The translations under genes were made by a program, and so were the position numbers. DNA of 8,747 nt, taken from assembly GCA_016780695.1 (NCBI GenBank), contig JADHLK010000057.1:1-8747 (forward strand). The letters are read 5' to 3'. Origin of the DNA: Alphaproteobacteria bacterium. Lineage in GTDB: Bacteria > Pseudomonadota > Alphaproteobacteria > Puniceispirillales > Puniceispirillaceae. How positions within the stretch are numbered: the stretch's first letter is position 1; each line of letters starts with the position of its first letter. Below, one piece after another: positions 1 to 6,155 of the stretch. The notes under the pieces were generated by a model that searched no databases, had not been told where the DNA came from, and was given only the letters and a program-made list of their open reading frames with translations.

Positions 1-1
1 T

Positions 2-148
2 ATCGAGGATTGCATGAGCGATGCCGTTGTCGAAGCCATTCAGAACGCTGCCCAGACCGGGCGGATTGGGGATGGCAAGATTTTCATCTCTACCATTGAC
101 GAGGCAATCAGAATTCGCACCGGCGAGCGCGGGGCAGAAGCCATCTAA
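2..148 (+). CDS. glnB: Nitrogen regulatory protein PII, C-terminal fragment
   Basis: This is the 3' end of a gene whose start lies left of the window. The 48 visible residues begin IEDCMSDAVVEAI and contain TGRIGDGKIFIS and then IRIRTGERGAEAI before TAA. This is the C-terminal signature of PII proteins (GDGKIFV, then IRIRTGE). PII is a trimer of about 112-residue subunits that binds ATP/ADP and 2-oxoglutarate and signals nitrogen status to the GlnD/GlnE adenylylation cascade and to NtrB. The uridylylated T-loop tyrosine lies in the missing N-terminal part and cannot be checked. glnA follows 84 bp downstream on the same strand, the usual alphaproteobacterial glnB-glnA arrangement. That favours glnB over the paralogue glnK, which normally sits beside amtB. 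Identification as PII is very secure; the choice of glnB rests on context. Confidence 0.95.
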   Translation: MEDCMSDAVVEAIQNAAQTGRIGDGKIFISTIDEAIRIRTGERGAEAI

Positions 149-159
149 ACGGCCGCAAA

Positions 160-201
160 CAGCTACTGGTTCCGGGTAAAACGCCCATGGTGAACCAGCT
201 G
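160..201 (+). other. Possible stem-loop in the glnB-glnA gap
   Basis: The 84-bp gap between the PII stop and the glnA start contains an inverted repeat. CTGGTTC (166-172) pairs with GAACCAG (192-198). Nested inside, GGG (174-176) faces CCC (184-186), and the outer CAG (160-162) could pair with CTG (199-201) across a three-base bulge. No T-run follows, so it is not an intrinsic terminator. It lies just upstream of the glnA ribosome binding site. If real, it could be an RNA processing or stability element that sets glnB and glnA expression apart. Nothing in the sequence proves it is functional. Confidence 0.3.
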
Positions 202-232
202 AACCCAAACTGACAAGAAAGGATAGGCACCC

Positions 233-1642
233 ATGTCAGAAGTAAAGAAAATTCTCGATATGATTAAGGAGCATGATGTTGCTTATGTTGACCTGCGCTT
301 TACGGACCCGCGCGGCAAGATGCAGCATCTGACCCAGCATATTGATACTATTGATGAAGAGTCCTTAAGCGAGGGCTTTATGTTTGACGGCTCCTCCATT
401 GCTGGCTGGAAAGCGATTAATGAATCAGATATGTGCCTGATGCCGGATTTGTATCGGGCCTATATTGATCCGTTCTTTGCCCAGCCGACCCTGGCGCTGT
501 TCTGTGATGTGCTGGAGCCCTCCACCGGAGAGCCTTACAGCCGTGACCCCCGCTCTACCGCCAAGGCCGCGCTGGCCCATATGGCGGGGGCCGGGTTTGC
601 CGATACCGCCTTTTTCGGCCCGGAAGCTGAATTCTTCCTTTTTGAGGATGTGAAAATTGATGTGTCGATGCATCGCGGCGTTTATGAGCTGGATTCTGTG
701 GAAGGCCCCTATAATTCCAACCGTGCCTATGAAGAGGGCAATATGGGCCATCGCCCGGGTGTCAAGGGCGGCTATTTTCCGGTGCCGCCAGTTGATTCCG
801 GCCAGGATATCCGCTCTGAGATGACCTCTGTCATGGCCGATATGGGTGTGCCGGTTGAAAAGCATCACCATGAGGTGGCCCCGTCCCAGCATGAGCTGGG
901 CATGATGTTCGGCACGCTGATTGAGACTGCTGACAATCTGCAGCTCTATAAATATACCGTTCAGCAGGTGGCCCATGCCTATGGTCTGTCGGCGACCTTC
1001 ATGCCGAAGCCGATTGCTGGCGATAATGGCTCTGGTATGCATGTGCACCAGTCACTCTGGCGCGATGGCAAGCCGCTGTTTGCCGGCAATGGCTATGCAG
1101 ATTTGTCGGAAAATGCGCTGTTCTATATTGGCGGGATCATCAAGCACGCCAAGGCATTGAACGCCTTTACCAACCCGTCCACCAATAGCTACAAGCGCCT
1201 GATCCCGGGCTATGAAGCTCCGGTTCTGCTGGCCTATTCAGCGCGCAACCGCTCTGCTTCTTGCCGGATACCGCATGTATCCAGCCCCAAGGGCAAGCGG
1301 GTGGAAGTGCGGTTCCCGGATGCAACAGCGAACCCGTATCTGGCCTTCTCTGCCATGCTGATGGCCGGGCTGGACGGGATCAAGAACAAGCTGCACCCCG
1401 GGGATGCGATGGACAAGGATCTCTATGATTTGCCGGCCGAAGAGCTGGCGCAGATCCCGACTGTCTGCGGCTCCCTGCGTGAGGCGCTGGACAGCCTCAA
1501 TGCTGATCGGGCCTTCCTGACTGAGGGTAATGTCTTCACCGATGATCAAATCGATGCCTATATTGAGCTGAAGATGGAAGAGGTGATTAATCTGGAACAC
1601 ACACCGGCACCGATTGAGTTCCAGATGTATTATTCTTCCTGA
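233..1642 (+). CDS. glnA: Glutamine synthetase, type I
   Basis: Makes glutamine from glutamate, ammonia and ATP in the cytoplasm as a dodecamer; it is the main entry of ammonium into metabolism. The 469 residues match the normal length of GSI-beta enzymes. Visible hallmarks are DGSSIAGW (52-59) in the N-terminal beta-grasp domain, metal-binding FFGPEAEFF (127-135), HHEVAPSQHE (212-221), the ATP-site signature KPIAGDNGSGMHVHQS (259-274), NRSASCRIP (339-347), and DKDLYDLP (394-401). Tyr398 in the last motif corresponds to the adenylylated tyrosine of enteric GlnA (Tyr397), so control by GlnE is expected. The start is the ATG at 233, preceded by AAAGGA (218-223) at 9-nt spacing. It follows glnB on the same strand, probably cotranscribed, and ends at a strong terminator. 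No key residue is missing. Confidence 0.98.
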   Translation: MSEVKKILDMIKEHDVAYVDLRFTDPRGKMQHLTQHIDTIDEESLSEGFMFDGSSIAGWKAINESDMCLMPDLYRAYIDPFFAQPTLALFCDVLEPSTGEPYSRDPRSTAKAALAHMAGAGFADTAFFGPEAEFFLFEDVKIDVSMHRGVYELDSVEGPYNSNRAYEEGNMGHRPGVKGGYFPVPPVDSGQDIRSEMTSVMADMGVPVEKHHHEVAPSQHELGMMFGTLIETADNLQLYKYTVQQVAHAYGLSATFMPKPIAGDNGSGMHVHQSLWRDGKPLFAGNGYADLSENALFYIGGIIKHAKALNAFTNPSTNSYKRLIPGYEAPVLLAYSARNRSASCRIPHVSSPKGKRVEVRFPDATANPYLAFSAMLMAGLDGIKNKLHPGDAMDKDLYDLPAEELAQIPTVCGSLREALDSLNADRAFLTEGNVFTDDQIDAYIELKMEEVINLEHTPAPIEFQMYYSS

Positions 1643-1669
1643 TCCCTAAATCAGGCAAACGAAATACCG

Positions 1670-1700
1670 CCCCGGCTGGAAAACAGCCGGGGTTTTTTTT
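1670..1700 (+). terminator. Rho-independent terminator of glnA
   Basis: A perfect 9-bp stem, CCCCGGCTG (1670-1678) with CAGCCGGGG (1684-1692), closes a 5-nt loop GAAAA and is followed directly by eight T residues (1693-1700). It begins 27 bp after the glnA stop. This is a textbook intrinsic terminator for the glnB-glnA transcript. In the opposite direction the hairpin is followed by GTATTTCG, a poor U-tract, so it would be at best a weak terminator for the convergent MBL-fold gene. Confidence 0.93.
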
Positions 1701-1739
1701 ATGGGGGTTATAGAAAGCTGATCAAACTTCAAAACAAGC

Positions 1740-1752
1740 CCTGATAATCAGG
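1740..1752. repeat. Short perfect palindrome downstream of the MBL-fold gene
   Basis: CCTGAT-A-ATCAGG is a perfect inverted repeat of 6-bp arms around one base. It lies in the 132-bp gap (1643-1774) between the convergent ends of glnA and the MBL-fold gene. It is too tight to make a good hairpin and has no T-run. It may be chance, a protein-binding site, or, if the MBL-fold reading frame extends by a -1 shift, simply coding sequence. Apart from this and the glnA terminator I see nothing in the gap. Confidence 0.25.
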
Positions 1753-1774
1753 CCAAATCTCTCATCAACCCTAA

Positions 1775-3022
1775 TTATTTGTTTTTTTTAAAATCGCTCA
1801 GAACAACTTCATGAGGATGGTGTTTGTTTCCTTCTCTTGCACTAAAGACACTAAAATCAGGGCTGATCTCACTCGCCAAACCAAGCGGCCAGTTGTCTTT
1901 TGCTCCGTGATGGGGAGCCTGCAAAGCCAATAATTGGCCAATCCGTTTTTTGGTTAACCGATTCTCCAAAGTGATATAGTTTTCATTTTTTGTTCCATCA
2001 CTTTTTCTTAAATTGCCATCTCCAGTATACAGAATTGATATCTTCGCAGAATGGCTTTTCCGAAGGAATGAGCAAAAAACACATCCTCCATAAAAACAGC
2101 AAAAATTCCTTGCAAATGGTCCATCAAAATAATGATTACTGGGGAATTGATGCCATCCAATCAAGCCTCTTTCTCGCTTCAGTATTGGTCCACCATAAAG
2201 AAACAAAGAAATTTCGTTACTTTTTGTTTTACCGAAACACGCCTCATAATCTGTTCTGATCGCCTTCAAAATCTCCTTTCTGCCAATTGCATCATCAACC
2301 CTTCTGAATCGATCTATTTTTTCAGAAATTTCTTCGAGAAAGTCTCGACTTATATTTTCAGAAAGTTTTTCATCATTATGAGGGATAAATTCCCAAATAA
2401 CTCTATTTTCATAAAATACCCAAAAAGGCTTTTGGGTGACGCTAATTTTCTTGCTATCCTCAGCATTAAGTTTCAGATCGTCTAAAAATTCTTCTGGTTT
2501 TTTTACAGGGTTGAAATTTAACTTAGCTTTTTTAGAATCCGCTTTGCCTTCTGGATCTTTCCCCGGGTGCTCGTCATCCAATAATTCATCTGGGTCAATT
2601 GGCAGAACAAATACAATTTGTTTAATTTTGTCTCTTGCAATTCTGTTGAAAAATGCGACCGGGTTTAAAATGAATTCTGTATATTCAAGACTTATTTCTC
2701 CATCTGACTGCACAGCCTGTAAAATACGAATAGGAAGCGCCAAATAAGGAAGAATTATGGTGTCAACCTTGTTTTCCTCAAGAAGTTTTACGACACCGCT
2801 AACATGGTCTTTGTCAAAATGGGAAATAGCCAGCAAATCGATTGTGTCGTCCTTAACTTGAAAATTATGAATAGCCGCCTCAACATTTTTTTCTGACATG
2901 CTTCCGCAATCATAGTCCCAGTTAAAAATCTCATTTTTCTCACTCAACAAGCGTCCGCTGGCAAACAGGCCTTGCCCGACCGGATGGAATAGATATTCAA
3001 CTCCAAATTCAGCCATTTTCAT
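1775..3022 (-). CDS. ComEC-like metallo-beta-lactamase-fold hydrolase, accessory
   Basis: A 415-residue protein with the metal-site motifs of the ComEC/Rec2-like MBL branch: a first strand pair ending WDYDCGS (35-41), SHFDKDH (67-73, the H-x-D-x-D-H form), TGDGN (333-337), APHHGAKDNW (369-378) and FSAREGNKHHPH (393-404). Between the first and second metal motifs lies a long Lys/Asp-rich insertion (about 140-270). A cysteine cluster (CCFYGGCVFC, 308-317) precedes TGD. No signal peptide or membrane segments are seen, so it is a cytoplasmic hydrolase domain and not a full ComEC channel. The substrate is unknown; nucleic acid or nucleotide phosphodiesters are a guess from the fold. The ATG at 3022 has GAGGGGAG just upstream; a second ATG at 3016 is possible. 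The gene is AT-rich unlike its neighbours and stands alone between glnA and parE, suggesting transfer. It ends abruptly after HPHEVVLSDF at an A8 run. Confidence 0.85.
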   Translation of the reverse strand: MKMAEFGVEYLFHPVGQGLFASGRLLSEKNEIFNWDYDCGSMSEKNVEAAIHNFQVKDDTIDLLAISHFDKDHVSGVVKLLEENKVDTIILPYLALPIRILQAVQSDGEISLEYTEFILNPVAFFNRIARDKIKQIVFVLPIDPDELLDDEHPGKDPEGKADSKKAKLNFNPVKKPEEFLDDLKLNAEDSKKISVTQKPFWVFYENRVIWEFIPHNDEKLSENISRDFLEEISEKIDRFRRVDDAIGRKEILKAIRTDYEACFGKTKSNEISLFLYGGPILKRERGLIGWHQFPSNHYFDGPFARNFCCFYGGCVFCSFLRKSHSAKISILYTGDGNLRKSDGTKNENYITLENRLTKKRIGQLLALQAPHHGAKDNWPLGLASEISPDFSVFSAREGNKHHPHEVVLSDFKKNK

Positions 3023-3034
3023 CTTCTCCCCTCT
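3023..3034 (-). promoter_or_regulatory. Ribosome binding site of the MBL-fold gene
   Basis: Read on the minus strand, AGAGGGGAGAAG runs directly into the ATG at 3022. The GAGG core lies 7 nt from that ATG and 13 nt from the in-frame ATG at 3016, while the more 3' GGAG part fits the second ATG at about 9-10 nt. The first ATG is preferred, but the start could be two codons later. Confidence 0.6.
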
Positions 3035-3063
3035 TCTGTTCTTTATGCCGCAGACAGAACAGA
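3035..3063 (-). promoter_or_regulatory. Dyad next to the MBL-fold gene ribosome binding site
   Basis: On the minus strand TCTGTTCT (3063-3056) is followed 13 nt later by its exact complement AGAACAGA (3042-3035), which abuts the Shine-Dalgarno stretch. It could be an operator for a transcription factor or an RNA stem beside the ribosome binding site. No regulator gene is in the window, so the role is inference. Confidence 0.35.
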
Positions 3064-3072
3064 CAGCCCGGT

Positions 3073-3118
3073 ATGATAATACAAAAGGATTATTTTTTTA
3101 AAAATAAAGTAACTTTTG
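3073..3118 (-). promoter_or_regulatory. AT-rich tract, candidate promoter region for the MBL-fold gene
   Basis: A very AT-rich stretch (T7-A5 core at 3093-3104) lies in the 228-bp divergent gap between the MBL-fold gene and parE. On the minus strand TATTAT (3081-3076) is a reasonable -10 hexamer, about 55 nt before the ATG. The matching -35 position falls in the T/A run and resembles TTGACA only weakly. UP-element-like A/T tracts could compensate. I could not find a convincing promoter for parE in the opposite direction in this gap. Confidence 0.25.
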
Positions 3119-3250
3119 ATTGTGTATGCCCCCACATATCGTATCTGCTCTTTTCTTGTGCCGCAAAATATGGCAAACAGGAGGAAGGAGCTTTCCCGGT
3201 CGCGTGAGCGGAACCCGTTTCATCCAAAGCAGCGAAAAGTTTGTTCACCC

Positions 3251-5233
3251 ATGTCAGATCTGTTCGCAAACAGCGCTTCAGCCGCCGCCTATGATGCCAG
3301 CCAGATAGAGGTTCTGGAGGGGCTGGAGCCGGTGCGCCATCGCCCGGGAATGTATATTGGCGGCACGGACGAGCGGGCCTTGCATCATCTGGCGGCGGAA
3401 ATTCTCGATAATGCGATGGATGAGGTGGTGGCCGGCCATGCCAGCCGCATTGAGGTGCATCTGGAGGCCGCCAACCGGCTGACTATCCGCGATAATGGGC
3501 GCGGCATCCCAACCGATCCACATCCCAAATTTCCAAAAAAATCAGCTCTGGAAGTGATTTTGACAACCTTGCACGCAGGCGGCAAATTCTCCGGCAAGGC
3601 TTATCAGACTTCGGGCGGGCTGCATGGGGTCGGGGCCTCGGTGGTGAATGCGCTGTCTTCTGATATGCTGGTAGAGGTGGCACGGGGTCGCATCCTTTAT
3701 GGCCAGCAATTCCAGCGCGGCATACCAACCGCCCCGCTGGCTGAGCTGGGCCCGGCCCCGAACCGGCGCGGCACTTCGGTCAGCTTTACCCCGGATGAGC
3801 AGATTTTCGGAGAGGGCTGCCGCTTCAAGCCAGCCATGCTATATGCGATGATCCGCTCCAAGGCCTATCTGTTCGCCGGAGTGGAAATTCGTTGGCATTG
3901 TGCGGCTGATTTGCTGGCCGGACAGGACAAGGTGCCGGCTGAGGAAACCTTGTGCTATCCGAACGGGCTGCGCGATTTTCTGTCCTCGGCAACTGAGGGG
4001 ATGGCGTTGATGACCAGCCAGCCCTTTGCTGACCGGGCTGAGCTGGAAGGGCAGAAATTTGAATGGGCGCTGACCTGGCTGGGACCGGGCGAGGACGGGT
4101 TTTTCCGCTCCTATTGCAATATTGTTCCGACCCCGTCCGGCGGCACGCATGAAAATGGCTTTCGCCAGGCCATTACGCGCGGGATGCGGGCCTGGGGAGA
4201 GCTGGCTGGCAACAAGCGGGCAGCAGAGCTGACGGCTGAGGATATTCTGGCAGGCAGTGCCGGTATCCTGTCGGTTTTCCTGCGCGAGCCACAATTTCAG
4301 GGCCAGACCAAGGACCGGCTGGTTTCAGCAGAGGCAACGCGCCAGACCGAAGCAGCGGTGCGGGATCGCTTTGATCTCTGGCTATCCTCAGAACCGGAGC
4401 GGGCCAACTGGCTGCTGGAAGCAGCGATTGAGCGGATGAGCGAGCGCAAGCGCCGCCGCAAGGAAAAGGAAGTCCAGCGCAAGACAGCTACCCGCAAGCT
4501 GCGCCTGCCGGGCAAGCTGGCAGATTGCACCAGCACAGACCTTGACCAGACCGAATTATTCCTTGTGGAGGGAGATTCAGCTGGCGGGTCGGCAAAATCA
4601 GCCCGCAACCGGGCTACCCAGGCGGTGCTGCCACTGCGTGGCAAAATCCTCAATGTGGCAAGCGCGACGGCTGACAAGCTCTCGCAAAATCAGGAATTGT
4701 CTGATTTGATGCTGGCCCTTGGGGTGAAAAAGGGTAAGGATTTCAATCTGGATGATTTGCGCTATGGACGCATCATCATCATGACAGATGCGGATGTGGA
4801 CGGGGCGCATATCGCCGCGCTTTTGATGACTTTCTTCTATTCTGAGATGCCACAGATGATCGAGGCGGGCCGCCTGTTTCTGGCCCAGCCGCCGCTTTAC
4901 CGGATGACCCAAGGCAGCCAGACCCTCTATGCCCAGGATGATCTGCACAAGGACCAGCTGCTGGAAAGCGGCTTTTCCAGCCGCGGCAAGGTGGATATAT
5001 CCCGCTTTAAGGGGCTGGGGGAAATGCCGCCTGCCCAGCTGAAAGAGACCACCATGGATCCGGCGACAAGGCGGCTCTTGCAGGTCGGTCTGCCAGCCCG
5101 TGATGCCGAGGGGGCAGATGAACGGCGCGCCGTGGATCAGCTGGTCACCACGCTGATGGGCAAGAAGCCGGAATTGCGCTTTAACTATATCCGGAATCAC
5201 GCGGCCAGCGTGCTGGCCGAGCTGGACCTCTAG
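3251..5233 (+). CDS. parE: DNA topoisomerase IV subunit B
   Basis: The ATPase and TOPRIM subunit of topoisomerase IV, which with ParC decatenates daughter chromosomes. From the ATG at 3251 it is 660 residues, the ParE length class (GyrB is usually about 800). GHKL ATPase: AEILDN with catalytic Glu50, DNGRGIP (81-87), GGLHGVGASVVNALS (122-136) and QTKDRL (352-357) with the switch lysine Lys354. TOPRIM: VEGDSAGG (439-446) with Glu440, PLRGKILNV (461-469), and DADVDG (513-518). RFKGLGEM (585-592) precedes the C-terminal end. The frame stays open upstream to a TTG at 3116, but those 45 codons look non-conserved, and MSDLF is the usual ParE-like start. No clear Shine-Dalgarno sequence precedes 3251. 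It diverges from the MBL-fold gene and converges on the hydrolase gene, 18 bp away. An alternative call of GyrB is unlikely given length and the ERALHHLAAEILDNAMDE sequence. Confidence 0.95.
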   Translation: MSDLFANSASAAAYDASQIEVLEGLEPVRHRPGMYIGGTDERALHHLAAEILDNAMDEVVAGHASRIEVHLEAANRLTIRDNGRGIPTDPHPKFPKKSALEVILTTLHAGGKFSGKAYQTSGGLHGVGASVVNALSSDMLVEVARGRILYGQQFQRGIPTAPLAELGPAPNRRGTSVSFTPDEQIFGEGCRFKPAMLYAMIRSKAYLFAGVEIRWHCAADLLAGQDKVPAEETLCYPNGLRDFLSSATEGMALMTSQPFADRAELEGQKFEWALTWLGPGEDGFFRSYCNIVPTPSGGTHENGFRQAITRGMRAWGELAGNKRAAELTAEDILAGSAGILSVFLREPQFQGQTKDRLVSAEATRQTEAAVRDRFDLWLSSEPERANWLLEAAIERMSERKRRRKEKEVQRKTATRKLRLPGKLADCTSTDLDQTELFLVEGDSAGGSAKSARNRATQAVLPLRGKILNVASATADKLSQNQELSDLMLALGVKKGKDFNLDDLRYGRIIIMTDADVDGAHIAALLMTFFYSEMPQMIEAGRLFLAQPPLYRMTQGSQTLYAQDDLHKDQLLESGFSSRGKVDISRFKGLGEMPPAQLKETTMDPATRRLLQVGLPARDAEGADERRAVDQLVTTLMGKKPELRFNYIRNHAASVLAELDL

Positions 5234-5251
5234 CCGGGTTTGCTGGCCAGA

Positions 5252-5974
5252 TCAGGCCGCTGCCCGGTCCAGCAGGGCCGCCAGTGCCGCCGAAACAGCC
5301 TCTGGGGCCTCCATCGAAGACAGATGCCCCACCCCGTCCAGCAGGCGCAATTCGCAATCCGGCAGCAAGCCTGCCATTTCCTGCGACTGCTCCGGCGGGG
5401 TCAGACTATCCTCGCGGCCGCACAGAACCAAAGAAGGCATAGCCAGCTGCGGCAAATCCCCCCGCCTGTCCGCCCGCCCCATAATCGCCTCTTGCTGGCT
5501 GGTGAAATTTGCCTGTCCGACTGCCTCTGCCATGGCCAGCACGCGGGCGACCAGCTGGTCATCCTGCTGGCCTTGCAGGCTGAGCAAGCGTGGCAAGAGG
5601 CGCGGTGTCACCCCCTTGAATTTACCCATTTTTGACAAGGCGATGAGATCCCGGCGCTGTTGTTTTTTAGCCTCTGTATCTGCCTCCGCATTGGTCGAGA
5701 GCAAGCCCAGCCCGGCCACCCGCTGCGGGGCCAGCTGCGCCAGGGTGAGCGCAACATAGCCGCCCATTGACAGACCAATAGCTACAAACCGGCCATCAAT
5801 TTCCTGCAGGACCTTTTCAGCCATTGCCTGAACTGAGCCCATCCCCATCGTATCCACGATATGGATATCAGCACGGCCAGACAGGGCCGCTATCTGATCG
5901 CGAAACAAATCAGCCGTGCAGAGCAGACCCGGTGCGAGCACCAGCTGAAGTCGGTTTTTGTTATCTTCGCTCAT
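5252..5974 (-). CDS. Alpha/beta-fold hydrolase
   Basis: A 240-residue cytoplasmic serine hydrolase. The oxyanion strand-loop LAPGLLCTADLF (12-23) precedes the nucleophile elbow GLSMGG (67-72) with Ser69; the acid is Asp189 in CGREDSLTPP, and His217 in GVGHLSSMEAPE completes the triad. A short cap region lies at about 100-175. Length and motifs fit the single-domain esterase / carboxylester or haloperoxidase-like group, close in pattern to MhpC/BioH-type enzymes. The substrate cannot be read from sequence, and no pathway partners flank it. The start ATG at 5974 has AGGGA (5990-5986) 11 nt upstream. The gene converges with parE, leaving 18 bp between stops, and diverges from the RNA helicase gene. 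No terminator with a T-run is visible in the short gap. Confidence 0.88.
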   Translation of the reverse strand: MSEDNKNRLQLVLAPGLLCTADLFRDQIAALSGRADIHIVDTMGMGSVQAMAEKVLQEIDGRFVAIGLSMGGYVALTLAQLAPQRVAGLGLLSTNAEADTEAKKQQRRDLIALSKMGKFKGVTPRLLPRLLSLQGQQDDQLVARVLAMAEAVGQANFTSQQEAIMGRADRRGDLPQLAMPSLVLCGREDSLTPPEQSQEMAGLLPDCELRLLDGVGHLSSMEAPEAVSAALAALLDRAAA

Positions 5975-6043
5975 CTTTTCAAATATCCCTGGCTGTTTTT
6001 CCTAAAAAAAAAGAACCGCTTTTTCCTGCCCGCGGCTGTTTCC

Positions 6044-6072
6044 TTGCAATTTGACCCTGTTTCATGTATCAA
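6044..6072 (+). promoter_or_regulatory. Candidate sigma-70-type promoter of the helicase gene
   Basis: TTGCAA (6044-6049) and TATCAA (6067-6072) are separated by exactly 17 bp; each matches 4 of 6 consensus positions. Transcription would begin near 6079, giving a leader of roughly 75 nt before the proposed ATT start and excluding the upstream TTG at 6051 as the initiator. The call is weak without experiment. The rest of the divergent gap (5975-6043) holds an A9 run at 6004-6012 and no other clear signal. Confidence 0.35.
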
Positions 6073-6140
6073 AAATCTGTTCGTGGAAAAAGGGTTGTCA
6101 GTTAAGCTGTATTTTGCCGGACACCCGCCTCAGCAGAGAT

Positions 6141-6145
6141 AAGGA
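6141..6145 (+). promoter_or_regulatory. Shine-Dalgarno sequence that points to an ATT start
   Basis: AAGGA lies 10 nt before the in-frame ATT at 6156. It is the only good ribosome binding site in the helicase leader. The upstream in-frame TTG codons at 6051 and 6114 have no comparable motif at proper spacing, and there is no in-frame ATG or GTG before the conserved core begins. Confidence 0.55.
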
Positions 6146-6155
6146 CGACAGAACA

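Noticed and set aside
425..1048. Long open frame on the minus strand inside glnA
   Set aside because: It is an antisense shadow of a highly conserved gene; its His/Arg-rich translation resembles no protein family.
3116..3250. N-terminal extension of parE from a TTG at 3116
   Set aside because: The 45 extra residues look random, the TTG sits in the AT-rich tract with no ribosome binding site, and the ATG at 3251 gives the usual ParE beginning and length.
3180..3308. AGGAGG at 3180-3185 followed by a GTG-started small frame
   Set aside because: The frame is out of phase with parE, runs into the parE coding region, and its peptide shows no recognisable features.
4598..5200. 200-codon open frame on the minus strand inside parE
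   Set aside because: It lies opposite the conserved TOPRIM domain and is explained by codon bias of the real gene.
6064..6105. 13-codon upstream open frame in the helicase leader
   Set aside because: It has no Shine-Dalgarno sequence and overlaps the candidate -10 element, so it is probably not transcribed whole.
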